The position numbers and the translations under genes were made by a program. The notes under the pieces are model-generated. The model worked only from the letters and a program-made list of their open reading frames with translations. It was not told the origin of the DNA and did no database searches. From contig JAFXUZ010000048.1 of the NCBI GenBank assembly GCA_017524725.1, forward strand, positions 1 through 45,876: 45,876 nucleotides of DNA, written 5' to 3'. The stretch is from Clostridia bacterium (lineage in GTDB: Bacteria > Bacillota > Clostridia > Christensenellales > Aristaeellaceae). Below, one piece after another: positions 1-8,589 of this stretch. Numbering within the stretch: position 1 is the first letter of the stretch; each line of letters begins with the position of its first letter.

Positions 1-79
1 AAACTGAATCTCTTTCACGAAATCTCTTTAAGATTTGCTCCTACTTGACCATTGATTTGGTTCCTTTTTTCGTCCCTTT

Positions 80-115
80 CGATATGCTCTCCAACCGGGG
101 CATATCGCTTTTTAT
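80..115 (+). terminator. Intrinsic terminator of an upstream gene
   Basis: Eight-base stem CGATATGC (80-87) with GCATATCG (100-107), followed by CTTTTTATG. It probably ends a transcript that starts before the window. I see no supportable gene in bases 1-79. Confidence 0.6.
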
Positions 116-199
116 GTCCGCCTGCCCCGTGAACAGTAACCAATAATATGAAACTTTGAAAAAGCCTTTGGCTTTGAGGCTCTGAAGGGAGACGGTCGG

Positions 200-1138
200 A
201 TGGCACAGGTCATCGGGCGTTTTGCGCCTACGCCCAGCGGGCGTCTGCACCTTGGGAACATCGCCTGTGCGATGCTCTGCTGGCTGTCCGCGCGGCGGCA
301 GGGCGGACAGGCGCTTCTCAGGATCGAGGACGTGGACAAACCACGCTGTCCCCGCGCACTTACGGAAAAATGCCTGAAAGACCTTGACCGCCTTGGCTTT
401 GACTGGGACGGCGCAACGGTTTTTCAAAGCGAACGCGGGGCAGAATACCGGGCCGCGCTTTACCGCCTTACCCACAGCGGACTGACCTATCCCTGCTTCT
501 GCACCCGTGCAAAGCTTCACAGCGAAGCCGCCCCGAATCTGGGGGACACGCAGTATGTTTACCCGGGCACCTGCAGCAGGCTCAGCGCGGAGGAGGCAGC
601 AGTGCTTTCGGCCACGCGCTCACCCGCCATCCGCCTGCGCGTAAAGGACGTGGATATTGCCTTCACTGACGGGCTTTGCGGTCCGGTGCGGGAAAACCTG
701 GCCCGGGAATGCGGGGATTTCGTCCTTCGGCGCTCGGACGGGCTTTTCGGATATCAGCTTGCTTCGGTCGTGGACGATGCACTCAGCGGGGTAACGGAAG
801 TGGTGCGCGGAGCGGACATTCTCACCGCCACGCCGCGGCAGATCTTTCTGCAGCGATGCCTCAGCTACCCCACCCCTTCCTACTGGCACATCCCTCTCCT
901 GACCGACGCTTCGGGCCGCCGCCTGGCCAAGCGGGACGGCGACACCGACATGGATACCCTGCTTAAGCGGCACAGCGCCGGAGAGATCCTGGGAGCGCTT
1001 GCATTCGCCTATGGCCTCCTCCCCGAATTTGCCCCGGCCTCGCTGAACGAACTTTTGTCCTGCTTCTCATGGGAAAAAGTACGAAAAAAAGCCGGCGGCG
1101 CCGTACGCCTTCCCAAGGAGTTCCAGAGTTCGCAATAG
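200..1138 (+). CDS. gluQ: Glutamyl-Q tRNA(Asp) synthetase (GluQ-RS)
   Basis: Activates glutamate and attaches it to the queuosine base at position 34 of tRNA-Asp, in the cytoplasm. The 312 residues match a GluRS catalytic core that lacks the anticodon-binding domain, which is the hallmark of GluQ-RS. The HIGH-like signature PSGRLHLGN lies at residues 12-20 and the KMSKS-like RLAKRDGD near 240. The zinc site of the family (Cys-x-Cys then Tyr-x3-Cys) is visible as C99, C101, Y121 and C125. ATG at 200 follows AAGGGAG at a normal distance. It is the first gene after a terminator, so it is probably transcribed on its own. tgt, which inserts the queuosine precursor, lies 12 kb away. A full-length GltX is excluded by the length. 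Confidence 0.93.
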   Translation: MAQVIGRFAPTPSGRLHLGNIACAMLCWLSARRQGGQALLRIEDVDKPRCPRALTEKCLKDLDRLGFDWDGATVFQSERGAEYRAALYRLTHSGLTYPCFCTRAKLHSEAAPNLGDTQYVYPGTCSRLSAEEAAVLSATRSPAIRLRVKDVDIAFTDGLCGPVRENLARECGDFVLRRSDGLFGYQLASVVDDALSGVTEVVRGADILTATPRQIFLQRCLSYPTPSYWHIPLLTDASGRRLAKRDGDTDMDTLLKRHSAGEILGALAFAYGLLPEFAPASLNELLSCFSWEKVRKKAGGAVRLPKEFQSSQ

Positions 1139-1321
1139 TAATCGTAAAAGATCCGGCCTTGTTCCCGCATTTGTCCTGAAGGCAAAACCGTAAAACGGCC
1201 ATGTCCGATTAAAAATACTGGTTTTTCCCTTTCGATATATGATATACTGTTATTACCGCGGACCGCGAAAAAACCGAGTCCGCAGGCAAAACCGTCAGTA
1301 ATATGTGAGGTGCCTGTATTC

Positions 1322-1861
1322 ATGAACGGAACTGTCAGGAAGATCAGTTTTTCACCGATCCTCGCCCTGCTGGAGCTGCTCCTGGGCGCGCTGCTGCTCA
1401 TCGACGCCATCGGGCTGAGCGGGGCTGTCATCATTGTTTTCGGCGCGGTGCTGGTGCTTGCGGGCCTCTGGCGCCTGCTGAGATATCTGCGACGCACAAA
1501 AGAGGAAGCCGCCCTTTCCTGGGACCTGGCCTCCTGCGCCGGGCTTGTATTTCTCGGCGTATGCGCGATCGTCAACCAGAAATGGCTCCTGGACGCCGCA
1601 GGTTCACTCGCGGTCATGTACGGCGTCATGATCTCTGTCGCCGCCTTCATGAAACTGCAGATCGCCGTGGACGCCCTGCGTTCCCGGCGGCCGTTCTGGT
1701 ACCTGATGGGGGCCGGCTTCCTCCTTACCGCCACGGTCACCGCGCTCCTTTTCCTGCGGGTCTTTGCCGAAGGGACCGTCTGGATCTTCAGCGGCATCTT
1801 CCTGATCGTACTGGGCGTTCTGGACTGCGTGTACTTTGTCCTCGGGAAAACCAAAAAATAA
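1322..1861 (+). CDS. DUF308-type membrane protein (HdeD-like)
   Basis: A protein of about 179 residues with roughly five or six hydrophobic segments in closely spaced pairs, the pattern of the DUF308/HdeD family of small integral membrane proteins. The family's biochemical role is not established; in enterobacteria HdeD is linked to acid stress, which should not be carried over here. I chose ATG 1322 because GAGGTG (1307-1312) lies nine bases upstream. The in-frame GTG at 1310 overlaps that Shine-Dalgarno sequence. The stop is 34 bases before radC on the same strand, so co-transcription with radC is likely. Confidence 0.72.
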   Translation: MNGTVRKISFSPILALLELLLGALLLIDAIGLSGAVIIVFGAVLVLAGLWRLLRYLRRTKEEAALSWDLASCAGLVFLGVCAIVNQKWLLDAAGSLAVMYGVMISVAAFMKLQIAVDALRSRRPFWYLMGAGFLLTATVTALLFLRVFAEGTVWIFSGIFLIVLGVLDCVYFVLGKTKK

Positions 1862-1895
1862 AACCCTGTATTTCGTCGTGGAGGAGGCGGTCCTT

Positions 1896-2567
1896 ATGGT
1901 CCACGAAGGTCATCGCCAGCGCCTGAAGGAACGCTTTACTTTGGACCGGGGCGCCGGTTTGATGGATCATGAGCTGCTGGAGCTGCTTTTGGCCTACGCG
2001 ATCCCCCGGAAGGACACCAATGCCCTGGCCCACGAGCTGATCCGCCGCTTCGGATCGCTCCATGCCGTGTTCGACGCCGATATCGCCGACCTGAAGGAGA
2101 TAGACGGCATCGGGGACCACGCCGCGGTGCTTATCGCTATGTTCCGTCCCCTGGAAAACGCGGTCCTTCGAAGCCGGGGCGGGGACAGGATCACCCTGGA
2201 CAACATCCGGGCGATGAAAAATTTCTGCGTGTCCCTGTACAACGACCCCGGTATCGAGCAGTTTTTCGTCCTCTCGCTGGACAGCCGCCTGCGTCTCATC
2301 TACGCCGACCCGGCCGCCCGCGGCACGCCGGACCAGGTATCCGTGTTCCCGCGTACCGTGGTCTCCATGCTGATCCGCCGGGGAGCGACAGGCTGTGTCC
2401 TGAGCCACAACCACCCGGCGGGCACTCCCGAGCCTTCCCGGGAGGACCTGCGCCTGACGGAGACCCTCCGGGACCTGATGGAACCCCTGGGGATCCGCCT
2501 GTATGACCACATCCTTGTGGCGGACGGAAAGGGCCTGAGCTTTAGGGAAATGAAATATATCAAATAA
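1896..2567 (+). CDS. radC: RadC family JAB/MPN-domain protein
   Basis: A RadC-like protein of 223 residues. The N-terminal part has the helix-hairpin-helix-like stretch (GLMDHELLELLLAY, later DGIGDHAA), and the C-terminal JAMM-type metal site reads SHNHPAG followed by EDLRLTE. The historical DNA-repair assignment of RadC is disputed; members are thought to be metal-dependent hydrolases or nucleic-acid-associated proteins. ATG 1896 follows GGAGGAGG at seven to eight bases and gives the usual family N-terminus (VHEGHRQRLKERF). An upstream ATG at 1836 lies inside the preceding gene and has no such site. The next gene begins nine bases after the stop. Confidence 0.9.
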   Translation: MVHEGHRQRLKERFTLDRGAGLMDHELLELLLAYAIPRKDTNALAHELIRRFGSLHAVFDADIADLKEIDGIGDHAAVLIAMFRPLENAVLRSRGGDRITLDNIRAMKNFCVSLYNDPGIEQFFVLSLDSRLRLIYADPAARGTPDQVSVFPRTVVSMLIRRGATGCVLSHNHPAGTPEPSREDLRLTETLRDLMEPLGIRLYDHILVADGKGLSFREMKYIK

Positions 2568-2576
2568 GGGGGTTGT

Positions 2577-3176
2577 ATGTCGGGCTTTTTCTCATCGCAT
2601 CCTGCGCTGCGCATCCTTTGTATCCTTGCCTGCGCTTTGGTCCTGCTTTTCATTATCGCCCTGGCGGCGCTGGTCATCGCGGAAAAAACCGTTCCCGCGC
2701 CTGCCTCAGACTGCCGTTATGTGCTGGTCCTGGGCGCCCAGGTATATGAGACCGGCGAACCATCAAAACAGCTTCTGGCCCGCATCGAGACAGCTTACGA
2801 CTGGTGGCTTTCGCATCCCGGCGCCGTCATTATCGGCTGCGGCGGGCAGGGGAACAACGAACCCATGGCCGAAGGGGACGTGATCCGCGACTGGCTCATC
2901 GCCCACGGCGTCCCGGAAAAGCAGGTTTTTTCCGAATCCTCCTCGGTAAACACCCGGGACAACATCGCCAAAGCCCATGAATTCATGGACGGCACGGGCG
3001 GCGGCGTCATCATCGTCACCAGCGACTACCACCTGCCCCGCGCCCTGGCCATCGCCGGCGACGCCGGATTGAAGGCCTCCGGTATTGGAGCCCCCACCCT
3101 GCCCGAATGGTGGATCAAAAACCACTTCCGCGAGGTACTGGCCTGGGGCAAGTATTTCCTGCAGAAGATCTTCTGA
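2577..3176 (+). CDS. YdcF/SanA-like DUF218 membrane-anchored protein
   Basis: 199 residues: an N-terminal membrane anchor (residues about 10-36) and then a DUF218 domain starting at YVLVLGAQV. The family's conserved pieces are visible: the LGA loop, CGGQGNNEP (the [SG]GG motif), SSSVNTRDN (the ES.NT.EN-type motif) and VTSDYHLPRA near the end. DUF218 proteins (YdcF, SanA, ElyC) are associated with the cell envelope, but the reaction is not known. ATG 2577 sits after AAGGGGG. It is probably the last gene of the operon with radC. A second, quite different DUF218 protein lies at 15938-17479. Confidence 0.85.
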   Translation: MSGFFSSHPALRILCILACALVLLFIIALAALVIAEKTVPAPASDCRYVLVLGAQVYETGEPSKQLLARIETAYDWWLSHPGAVIIGCGGQGNNEPMAEGDVIRDWLIAHGVPEKQVFSESSSVNTRDNIAKAHEFMDGTGGGVIIVTSDYHLPRALAIAGDAGLKASGIGAPTLPEWWIKNHFREVLAWGKYFLQKIF

Positions 3177-3662
3177 TAATATTGCAGAAGAAGGACGTAA
3201 GCCCTTTCCCTTCTGCACTGCAGTTAAAGGCCGGGTATTCTGTACGGCGCTGCATCGCGGCACGGTTTCAGGTATTCCTAGGTATCAAGCAAGAGGATCG
3301 AAAAGGCCCGGTCGGTCCTCTTGCTTATTGGGCAAGGCAAGGATTTCCGTTTGCCTGCGGCGATCGGCATCGCTGCGGCATCAGGCCTTCCCGGTTCTGT
3401 GGTCCCGGTTATGGGATCTGATGATCCTTTCCTGCGTTTGCCTTTCGGGCTTCAAATTGAATCATGCCATGCCCGGCACACCACTCAAAAAACCGGTCCG
3501 TATTTCAGGACCGGCTTTTTGTGTGTTCTTGTCTGTATTCCCGCGCGTCAGGCATCAGCCTTTGGAAGGAATGAACAGCCGACAGTCAATGCTCCTGCTT
3601 TTCCGGTGAAACTCACGATGTCTGCCGTTATTCCCCACAGGCTGATGTCTTATTATCCATCT
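3177..3662. other. Gene-free stretch with two strong hairpins
   Basis: No convincing coding frame across 486 bases. It holds a 13-bp hairpin (3287-3299 with 3314-3326, 14-base loop, stem AAGCAAGAGGA plus a G-U and a G-C pair), smaller inverted pieces around 3335-3400, and a terminator at 3487-3520. The layout would fit a 3' untranslated region or a small structured RNA ending at the terminator. I recognise no RNA family and see no clear promoter. Confidence 0.4.
3487..3520. terminator. Bidirectional intrinsic terminator
   Basis: CCGGTCC (3493-3499) pairs with GGACCGG (3508-3514). AAAAAA lies on the left and CTTTTT on the right, so it can work on both strands: for the DUF218 operon on + and for the large gene ending at 3663 on -. 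Confidence 0.75.
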
Positions 3663-6600
3663 TTACCAGGCAATGCAGCCGATGCCGTGAGTGATGGCAT
3701 AATTCCATGAGGGAGAGCCGTACCAGGCGTAGATGATCACGCCGGGGCAGTTTTCAAAAGCGGAACCGTCGATGTTGAGCGGGCCTTCTCCCTCAAATTC
3801 CACATACCTCAGATCCCAGTTGTCGGCAAATGCCCGCGCCTCGATGCTGAAGACGCCCTGGGGAATGATCACCCTCTGCGCGGAAATCTCCGCGAACGCT
3901 TCGGTTTCGACCGTTTCCATACCGTCGGTCAGCCGGAAGACCGGTCTCTGATCATAATCTTCCTCGAACGCGGTGAAATACCACCAGTCGCTCCAATCCG
4001 TCATACGCTGGCCGCGGGAATTGCGGATGGCCACGCGCAGAGACCATTCGCCCGCTGTTTCCGTTCCCCAGGGGAATTGGTGATCGGAATTGTCGTCCCA
4101 GCCGTAGGGGTTATTGTACAGATCCCAGGATTCCGTCCACTGGCCGCCGTTAGGATCGATCAGCTCCAGCAGGAAGGAATCCAGCGGCGTCGCTTCGTTG
4201 ATCATGGCATAGCCCCGCATGGTGCCGCCCCTGCCGATCGTGTACTGGTCGGTGGACATATAGAATACCGGTTTATAGCCGCTGGGATCATAGGGCTCCA
4301 CGACGCGGATATCAAGGCGGATGGATGTATCAAAGATGCCGTTCGATCCCCTGTATTTCACATACAGATGGCAGTTGTGACCCGCCGGTATATCATAGGT
4401 AGGCAGGAAAATGGTCTCCTCGCCGTCCCAGAAGAAGAATTCGTGCTGCTCGTCCGAATCCAGATCATAGAACCAGGCGTAGAATTCGCTGCTGATCTCG
4501 GGATTGAGGATCCTGATCGCCAGGATATCGCCCCGTTCCACCTCGGCGGGCAGGGGGTCGATCTGGATCATGGGGCCATCCTGGCCGGTGACGGTATATT
4601 CCACGCAAGCCCAGGAATCGTTCTTACCCAGCGAGCCGTGGGCGTTCACCCACAGATAGAAAGTGGTATTCCCTTCCCACGCGGCATATTCATTGGAGTT
4701 GAAGGTAATGGTGCTCTCCCCTTCCCAATAACGCCACCATGCGTTTTCCGGGGGGAACTGGTCATCCTGGTCTGTCACTGCCCAGCTGAACCCGTCGAAC
4801 TGGTCTGCGTTGACAACGGTGAAGGTTATGGCATCTCCGTAGACAACAGAAGTGTCGGAGAGCTCGACGACCGGATCCGGGGCGTCATCGGTGGTGTAAT
4901 AGTGCATGGTGATTACTTCGCTCAAACCGCCCCAAACAAAGCCGCTGTTTTCCCAGTCGAATTCGTCCATGTTCACGCCGTCCCAGCTGATATCATCGCC
5001 GTAGCAGGCCTGGGCGTAGATCGGACGGGTGCCTGTAGCGCCGTCCCTCCAGGTGTCTGTATACTGGTTACCGGGGGCGTAATGCCATCCCCAGCCGTCG
5101 AAGGCGCGGACAGCCGAAGCCCCGGGCGCGGAGACCGCCACAGTATAGGGCTCGTACCTGAGCAGCGATATGTAGGTATCCTGGGAACCGTTCACGGATA
5201 TCTGTACGTTCTGGTCCACATCCGCCACGGTGAAGTATTCTTCAGAGATCGAAGCGTCTTCATAGTTGTACGCGTTAACCTTATACTCCACCCGGTAGCA
5301 GTGGTTGGTTTCAAGCAGGTCCGAGGGTACCGTCACGTTGCCAGGGTCATCCTCATCGTGATAGTTTTCGTCCCACTCGTAATCAAAGATATAGTCACCG
5401 GTTTCCTGATGATACAGATGGAACTCCACGTGCTGAGCGCCGTCGGGCCTTTCAATGACGAAATCTTCGCCCGGCAGGAGGGTGGAGGGCACCAGGCCGC
5501 TCAGGTCAAACGAGTGTTCCGAGGAGATATGCATCGTGAAAGAGAGTCCGTCGATCTCCTGCAGGCCGCCGTTAAAGTCGGCGGCGGCATGCATGAGGAC
5601 TTCGTCCGCATAGCCCCAGGTAAGCCATCCGTCGATCGCCTCCCAGCCGCTGAGTTCCAGGTGGTCGTTCTCCCGTACCTCCACCTGGCCCGCGCCGGGC
5701 GCGACAAGGATGAAACGCACAGGTTCGTTTGTTGCGACCTGATCGGCGGAGTAGACCAGGATGTTCCCGGAATTGTCAGTGAGGATATGATCGCTGTCAT
5801 TCACCACGATCAGGTACCTCTGCGTGTGTCCTTCGATACATCCTGTGGCGTTCACATCCAGGTATACGATGAACAGGCCCGTCCCGAGATCCCCGGTATC
5901 AACGAACAGGCTTCCAGCGCCTTCCCTCATGCCGTCTTTGATACCTCCGTTGGGGTCGTTGAAGGGAGCGATCCAATAGCTGTAATGCGTCGCGTTCTCG
6001 GTTTCCTCAAACTCAATTTCCAGGGTATCGCCGAAGGAGATTATTTGATCGATGTTGACGGTCGGCTCGTCCAGCTGGGTGTCGCCCGCCGCGGAAATGG
6101 TGACCTGGCAGTCCGTCCGGTTTGTCCAGCCTTCATCCGGGAAATGAACCGACACCGACAGGGTATTATCGCCGGGATGGCGATATTCGTGCCAGAAATC
6201 GAAGCCCCAGGGGCTCTCCCAGGCCAGGACATCGTTTTCATACATCCGGAAATCGTCTGCTCCGGGAGCGGACACCATGACGTGAAAACCCTGGAAGGTG
6301 GAGATGTTGGAGGAGGAAACGGTGAAATCGATCCGGTTCGTGGAATGGTCTTCGTCGTTAGGATCGACGATCATCAGCGTATCCTCGCCGTGACCTTCGG
6401 TATAGCCGATGGCGTCCACGTCGTACACGGTCCTGTATACGCCGCTGGGCACATCGTCCGTATCCAGCGTGATGGCGCAGGGAGTCGGGCTGTCCCCATA
6501 CTTGATGCCGTCGGCATAGGTCTTATTGATATTGAAGTAATAGAAGCTGTAGTAGGTCGCGTTCGGGGTCTCCCCGAAGGTGGCCGTCACGGTGTCGCCC

Positions 6601-8180
6601 AGGTTGATGCGGTTGGAGGACAGGGTGACATCCGGGACGGGCAGGTCGTCGACGCTTGCTGCGGAAATGGTGACCTGGCATTCCTCCCGGTCTGTCCAGA
6701 TATCATCCCCATAGCTGACCGACACCGACAGGGTGTAATCGCCGGGATAACGGTAGCTGCGCCAGATATCAAAGCCCCAGCCGCTCTCCCAGGTCAGGTT
6801 ATCGTTTTCGTACATACGGTAACCAACGGCTCCGGGAGCGGACACCATGATGTGAATATCCGTGAAGGTGTCGATATGGGAGGAGGAAACGGTGAAATCG
6901 ATCCGGCTCGTGGAATGGTCTTCGTCACCGGGATCGACGATCATCAGCGTATCCTCGCCGTGACCCTCAGTGTATCCGACGGCGTCCACATCGTACACGG
7001 TCCTGTATACGCCGCTCGGCACACCATCCGTGTCCAGCGTGATGGCGCGCGGGGTATCGCTGTCGTCACCCCGGATGCCGTTGTAATAAGTTTCATTGAT
7101 ATTGAAGTAATAGAAGCTGTAGTATGTCGCGTTCGGGGTCTCCCCGAAGGTGGCCGTCACGGTGTCGCCCATATTGATGCGGTTGGATGACAGGGCGACA
7201 TCCGGGATGGGCAGATCGCCGTTTTCATTGGTCACGGAGATCAGCGCCTGGCAGTTTGTCCGGTCTGTCCAATTATCATCCCCGTAGAGGGCGCAGGCGG
7301 ACAGACAGATATCCTGGGGATAGCGCCAGCTTCTGACGAATCGGCCGCCTTCCCCGTCGATATGGTACACCATGTCTTCGTTCAGGTAAACTTCGACGGC
7401 GTTGGCGCCGGGCGCAAAGAACGTACAGGAAAAATCCTCGAAGGTGGAGACCTGCGTCCGGTTCAGCCTCATTGTCAGGGAACTGCCGGGATCGTCAATA
7501 TTCTGCGCATCGTCCACGTTCACCATGAAGAACCGGCCGTCCCACAGGCTGTTGTAGCCGGGGGAGTTCACCATTGCCTCGACCTTGTACACGTGGCCGG
7601 CCTCGAACAGAGAGGGCTCAAGCGTCACCGGCACGTTCGGCTGCGTTTCACCTTCGGCAATATTCTGCCAGTTCTCCTGGTCATACACGAAATAAGAGTA
7701 CTGCGTCGCATGGTCGATCCCGGAGAAGGTGAAGGTAAAGCTGTCACCGGGCTGGATCTCGGGCGTCTCAAGACCGTTGGGAAAAACGGTCCCCTCCAGG
7801 CTGCCGTTGGGCGCGTTCACCTGGATGTCGACAGGCGCGGCGTCCACATCCTGCCATTCGTCATCCACCCATTGCAGAAGATGGAAGGTCCAGAGGCCTT
7901 CCGTATGGATGGACAGAATATGTTCCAGTTCGAAGCCATTCGCAGAGGCCCAGATGTCTTCCCTGTTGTCGCCGGGATAAATGGCCAGCCGCTCCGCGCC
8001 GGGCACAACAGCGGTGATGGTGAAATCCGTCGCCGTCTCCACCTGCGCGGTGCTTGCGTAGAACTGGATGTCCGTGCTCTGTGCCGTCGCCGCGCTGCCC
8101 AGGCACAGGGCCAGGCACAGCGCCGCGCAGAGGATCAGGACGGGGAAAAGAGCGTTTCGTCTGCCGGTCTGCTTTTTCAT
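3663..8180 (-). CDS. Giant secreted protein of repeated beta-sandwich modules
   Basis: 1505 residues with a signal peptide (MKKQTGRR, a long hydrophobic run, cleavage near ATAQS). The body is a chain of Ig-like or Fn3-like modules of two alternating kinds. One kind contains LSSNRIN.GDTVTATFGETPNATYYSFYY and YTEGHGEDTLMIVDP; the other contains SAPGA...YEND..WES and DCQVTISAA. The last about 75 residues are a BspA-like LRR cap (IPQGVFSIEARAFADN, ending YGSPSWNYAITHG). No LPxTG, dockerin or SLH motif is evident, so it is probably released or held non-covalently. Start: GGAGGTG (8190-8196) fits ATG 8180; the ATG at 8198 overlaps that site. Two module pairs are nearly identical in DNA, 570 bp apart. 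Role unknown; adhesion or glycan binding is a guess. Confidence 0.8.
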   Translation of the reverse strand: MKKQTGRRNALFPVLILCAALCLALCLGSAATAQSTDIQFYASTAQVETATDFTITAVVPGAERLAIYPGDNREDIWASANGFELEHILSIHTEGLWTFHLLQWVDDEWQDVDAAPVDIQVNAPNGSLEGTVFPNGLETPEIQPGDSFTFTFSGIDHATQYSYFVYDQENWQNIAEGETQPNVPVTLEPSLFEAGHVYKVEAMVNSPGYNSLWDGRFFMVNVDDAQNIDDPGSSLTMRLNRTQVSTFEDFSCTFFAPGANAVEVYLNEDMVYHIDGEGGRFVRSWRYPQDICLSACALYGDDNWTDRTNCQALISVTNENGDLPIPDVALSSNRINMGDTVTATFGETPNATYYSFYYFNINETYYNGIRGDDSDTPRAITLDTDGVPSGVYRTVYDVDAVGYTEGHGEDTLMIVDPGDEDHSTSRIDFTVSSSHIDTFTDIHIMVSAPGAVGYRMYENDNLTWESGWGFDIWRSYRYPGDYTLSVSVSYGDDIWTDREECQVTISAASVDDLPVPDVTLSSNRINLGDTVTATFGETPNATYYSFYYFNINKTYADGIKYGDSPTPCAITLDTDDVPSGVYRTVYDVDAIGYTEGHGEDTLMIVDPNDEDHSTNRIDFTVSSSNISTFQGFHVMVSAPGADDFRMYENDVLAWESPWGFDFWHEYRHPGDNTLSVSVHFPDEGWTNRTDCQVTISAAGDTQLDEPTVNIDQIISFGDTLEIEFEETENATHYSYWIAPFNDPNGGIKDGMREGAGSLFVDTGDLGTGLFIVYLDVNATGCIEGHTQRYLIVVNDSDHILTDNSGNILVYSADQVATNEPVRFILVAPGAGQVEVRENDHLELSGWEAIDGWLTWGYADEVLMHAAADFNGGLQEIDGLSFTMHISSEHSFDLSGLVPSTLLPGEDFVIERPDGAQHVEFHLYHQETGDYIFDYEWDENYHDEDDPGNVTVPSDLLETNHCYRVEYKVNAYNYEDASISEEYFTVADVDQNVQISVNGSQDTYISLLRYEPYTVAVSAPGASAVRAFDGWGWHYAPGNQYTDTWRDGATGTRPIYAQACYGDDISWDGVNMDEFDWENSGFVWGGLSEVITMHYYTTDDAPDPVVELSDTSVVYGDAITFTVVNADQFDGFSWAVTDQDDQFPPENAWWRYWEGESTITFNSNEYAAWEGNTTFYLWVNAHGSLGKNDSWACVEYTVTGQDGPMIQIDPLPAEVERGDILAIRILNPEISSEFYAWFYDLDSDEQHEFFFWDGEETIFLPTYDIPAGHNCHLYVKYRGSNGIFDTSIRLDIRVVEPYDPSGYKPVFYMSTDQYTIGRGGTMRGYAMINEATPLDSFLLELIDPNGGQWTESWDLYNNPYGWDDNSDHQFPWGTETAGEWSLRVAIRNSRGQRMTDWSDWWYFTAFEEDYDQRPVFRLTDGMETVETEAFAEISAQRVIIPQGVFSIEARAFADNWDLRYVEFEGEGPLNIDGSAFENCPGVIIYAWYGSPSWNYAITHGIGCIAW

Positions 8181-8249
8181 GTCTGATAACACCTCCATAA
8201 ATGATGGTTCCTCCTGTGATATGCAAACAAACGGGCCATGAAGTTCATG

Positions 8250-8279
8250 AAATACTTTGCCCGGTCCCGGAAAGTATTT
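8250..8279 (-). other. Leader hairpin upstream of the giant secreted gene
   Basis: AAATACTTT (8250-8258) is a perfect inverted copy of AAAGTATTT (8271-8279), with further pairing of CCGG inside. It lies in the transcribed leader about 70 bases before the start at 8180. There is no T-run after it on the minus strand, so it is not an obvious terminator. Its outer arm touches one arm of the larger inverted repeat at 8277-8402. Confidence 0.45.
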
Positions 8280-8402
8280 ATGAAGTTGATACGCAATAAG
8301 CTGACCGTCCCGCCGGCATCATAACCGCCCGCATTTTCCTGATCCCCGGGCGCTGCCCTAAATCTTTTGCGCGATAACTCATCGTATCAACTCCTTCATA
8401 AA
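8277..8402 (-). repeat. 17-bp inverted repeat flanking a small leader frame
   Basis: Left arm 8277-8293 reads TTTATGAAGTTGATACG. The right arm, 8383-8402, read on the minus strand, is the same sequence with GAG inserted after TTTATGAAG. The arms bracket a small reading frame; the right arm contains its Shine-Dalgarno site, and the left arm overlaps its stop codon. Folding of the transcript would draw the ribosome site into a helix. Confidence 0.5.
8278..8382 (-). CDS. Possible 34-residue leader peptide
   Basis: A 34-codon frame beginning MSYRAKDLGQRP and ending YCVSTS. AAGGAG (8391-8396) lies exactly eight bases before ATG 8382, as good a ribosome site as any in the window, and an extended -10 promoter lies about 40 bases upstream. 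It is rich in arginine and methionine, with no signal peptide or membrane segment and no similarity I recognise. Because it sits wholly in the leader of the 1505-residue secreted protein and inside an inverted repeat, a regulatory leader peptide is one reading. A chance frame is the alternative, since it is too short to judge by codon use. Confidence 0.35.
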   Translation of the reverse strand: MSYRAKDLGQRPGIRKMRAVMMPAGRSAYCVSTS

Positions 8403-8421
8403 TCATCCGGAAGTTTAAATT

Positions 8422-8430
8422 ATTATAGCA
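8422..8430 (-). promoter_or_regulatory. Extended -10 promoter for the giant secreted gene
   Basis: On the minus strand TGC-TATAAT (TATAAT at 8422-8427, TGC at 8428-8430) forms an extended -10. No good -35 is present, which is normal for TGn promoters. Transcription would start near 8415, giving a leader of about 235 bases. Confidence 0.55.
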
Positions 8431-8448
8431 CCGTCACGGATGAAAAAG

Positions 8449-8465
8449 GTCTTCTGTCAGAAGAC
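8449..8465. promoter_or_regulatory. 17-bp palindrome between divergent promoters, candidate operator
   Basis: GTCTTCTGTCAGAAGAC is a perfect inverted repeat around a central T. It lies just upstream of the minus-strand extended -10 (near -42) and about 37 bases upstream of the plus-strand -35. The HTH protein encoded immediately downstream is an obvious candidate to bind it; that is inference. Confidence 0.4.
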
Positions 8466-8501
8466 TTTTGCTGATTGTGGGATACTTTCACGCATAACTT
8501 G

Positions 8502-8530
8502 TTGAATCCCTCTTTCGGTTTTGCTATAAC
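8502..8530 (+). promoter_or_regulatory. Promoter of the HTH/kinase operon
   Basis: TTGAAT (8502-8507), a 17-base spacer, then TATAAC (8525-8530) preceded by TGC, a sigma-A type promoter with an extended -10. Start of transcription would be near 8537. Confidence 0.6.
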
Positions 8531-8589
8531 TATTAATTGTTCGGTCCGCCGGCGAAAGCCCGGCGTCCGCCCGTATACATGTTCACAAA

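Noticed and set aside
1..79. A minus-strand frame resembling the end of a protein
   Set aside because: Too short, overlapped by the terminator at 80-115, and no motif can be recognised.
3162..3175. CAGAAGATCTTCTG, a 14-bp perfect palindrome at the end of the DUF218 gene
   Set aside because: It lies within the last codons and stop region, with no promoter nearby that I can support; probably chance.
4077..7190. A 1037-codon open frame on the + strand
   Set aside because: It is the exact antisense of the secreted modular protein, repeats with the same period, and has no promoter or ribosome site. High GC and codon bias in the real gene keep the opposite strand open.
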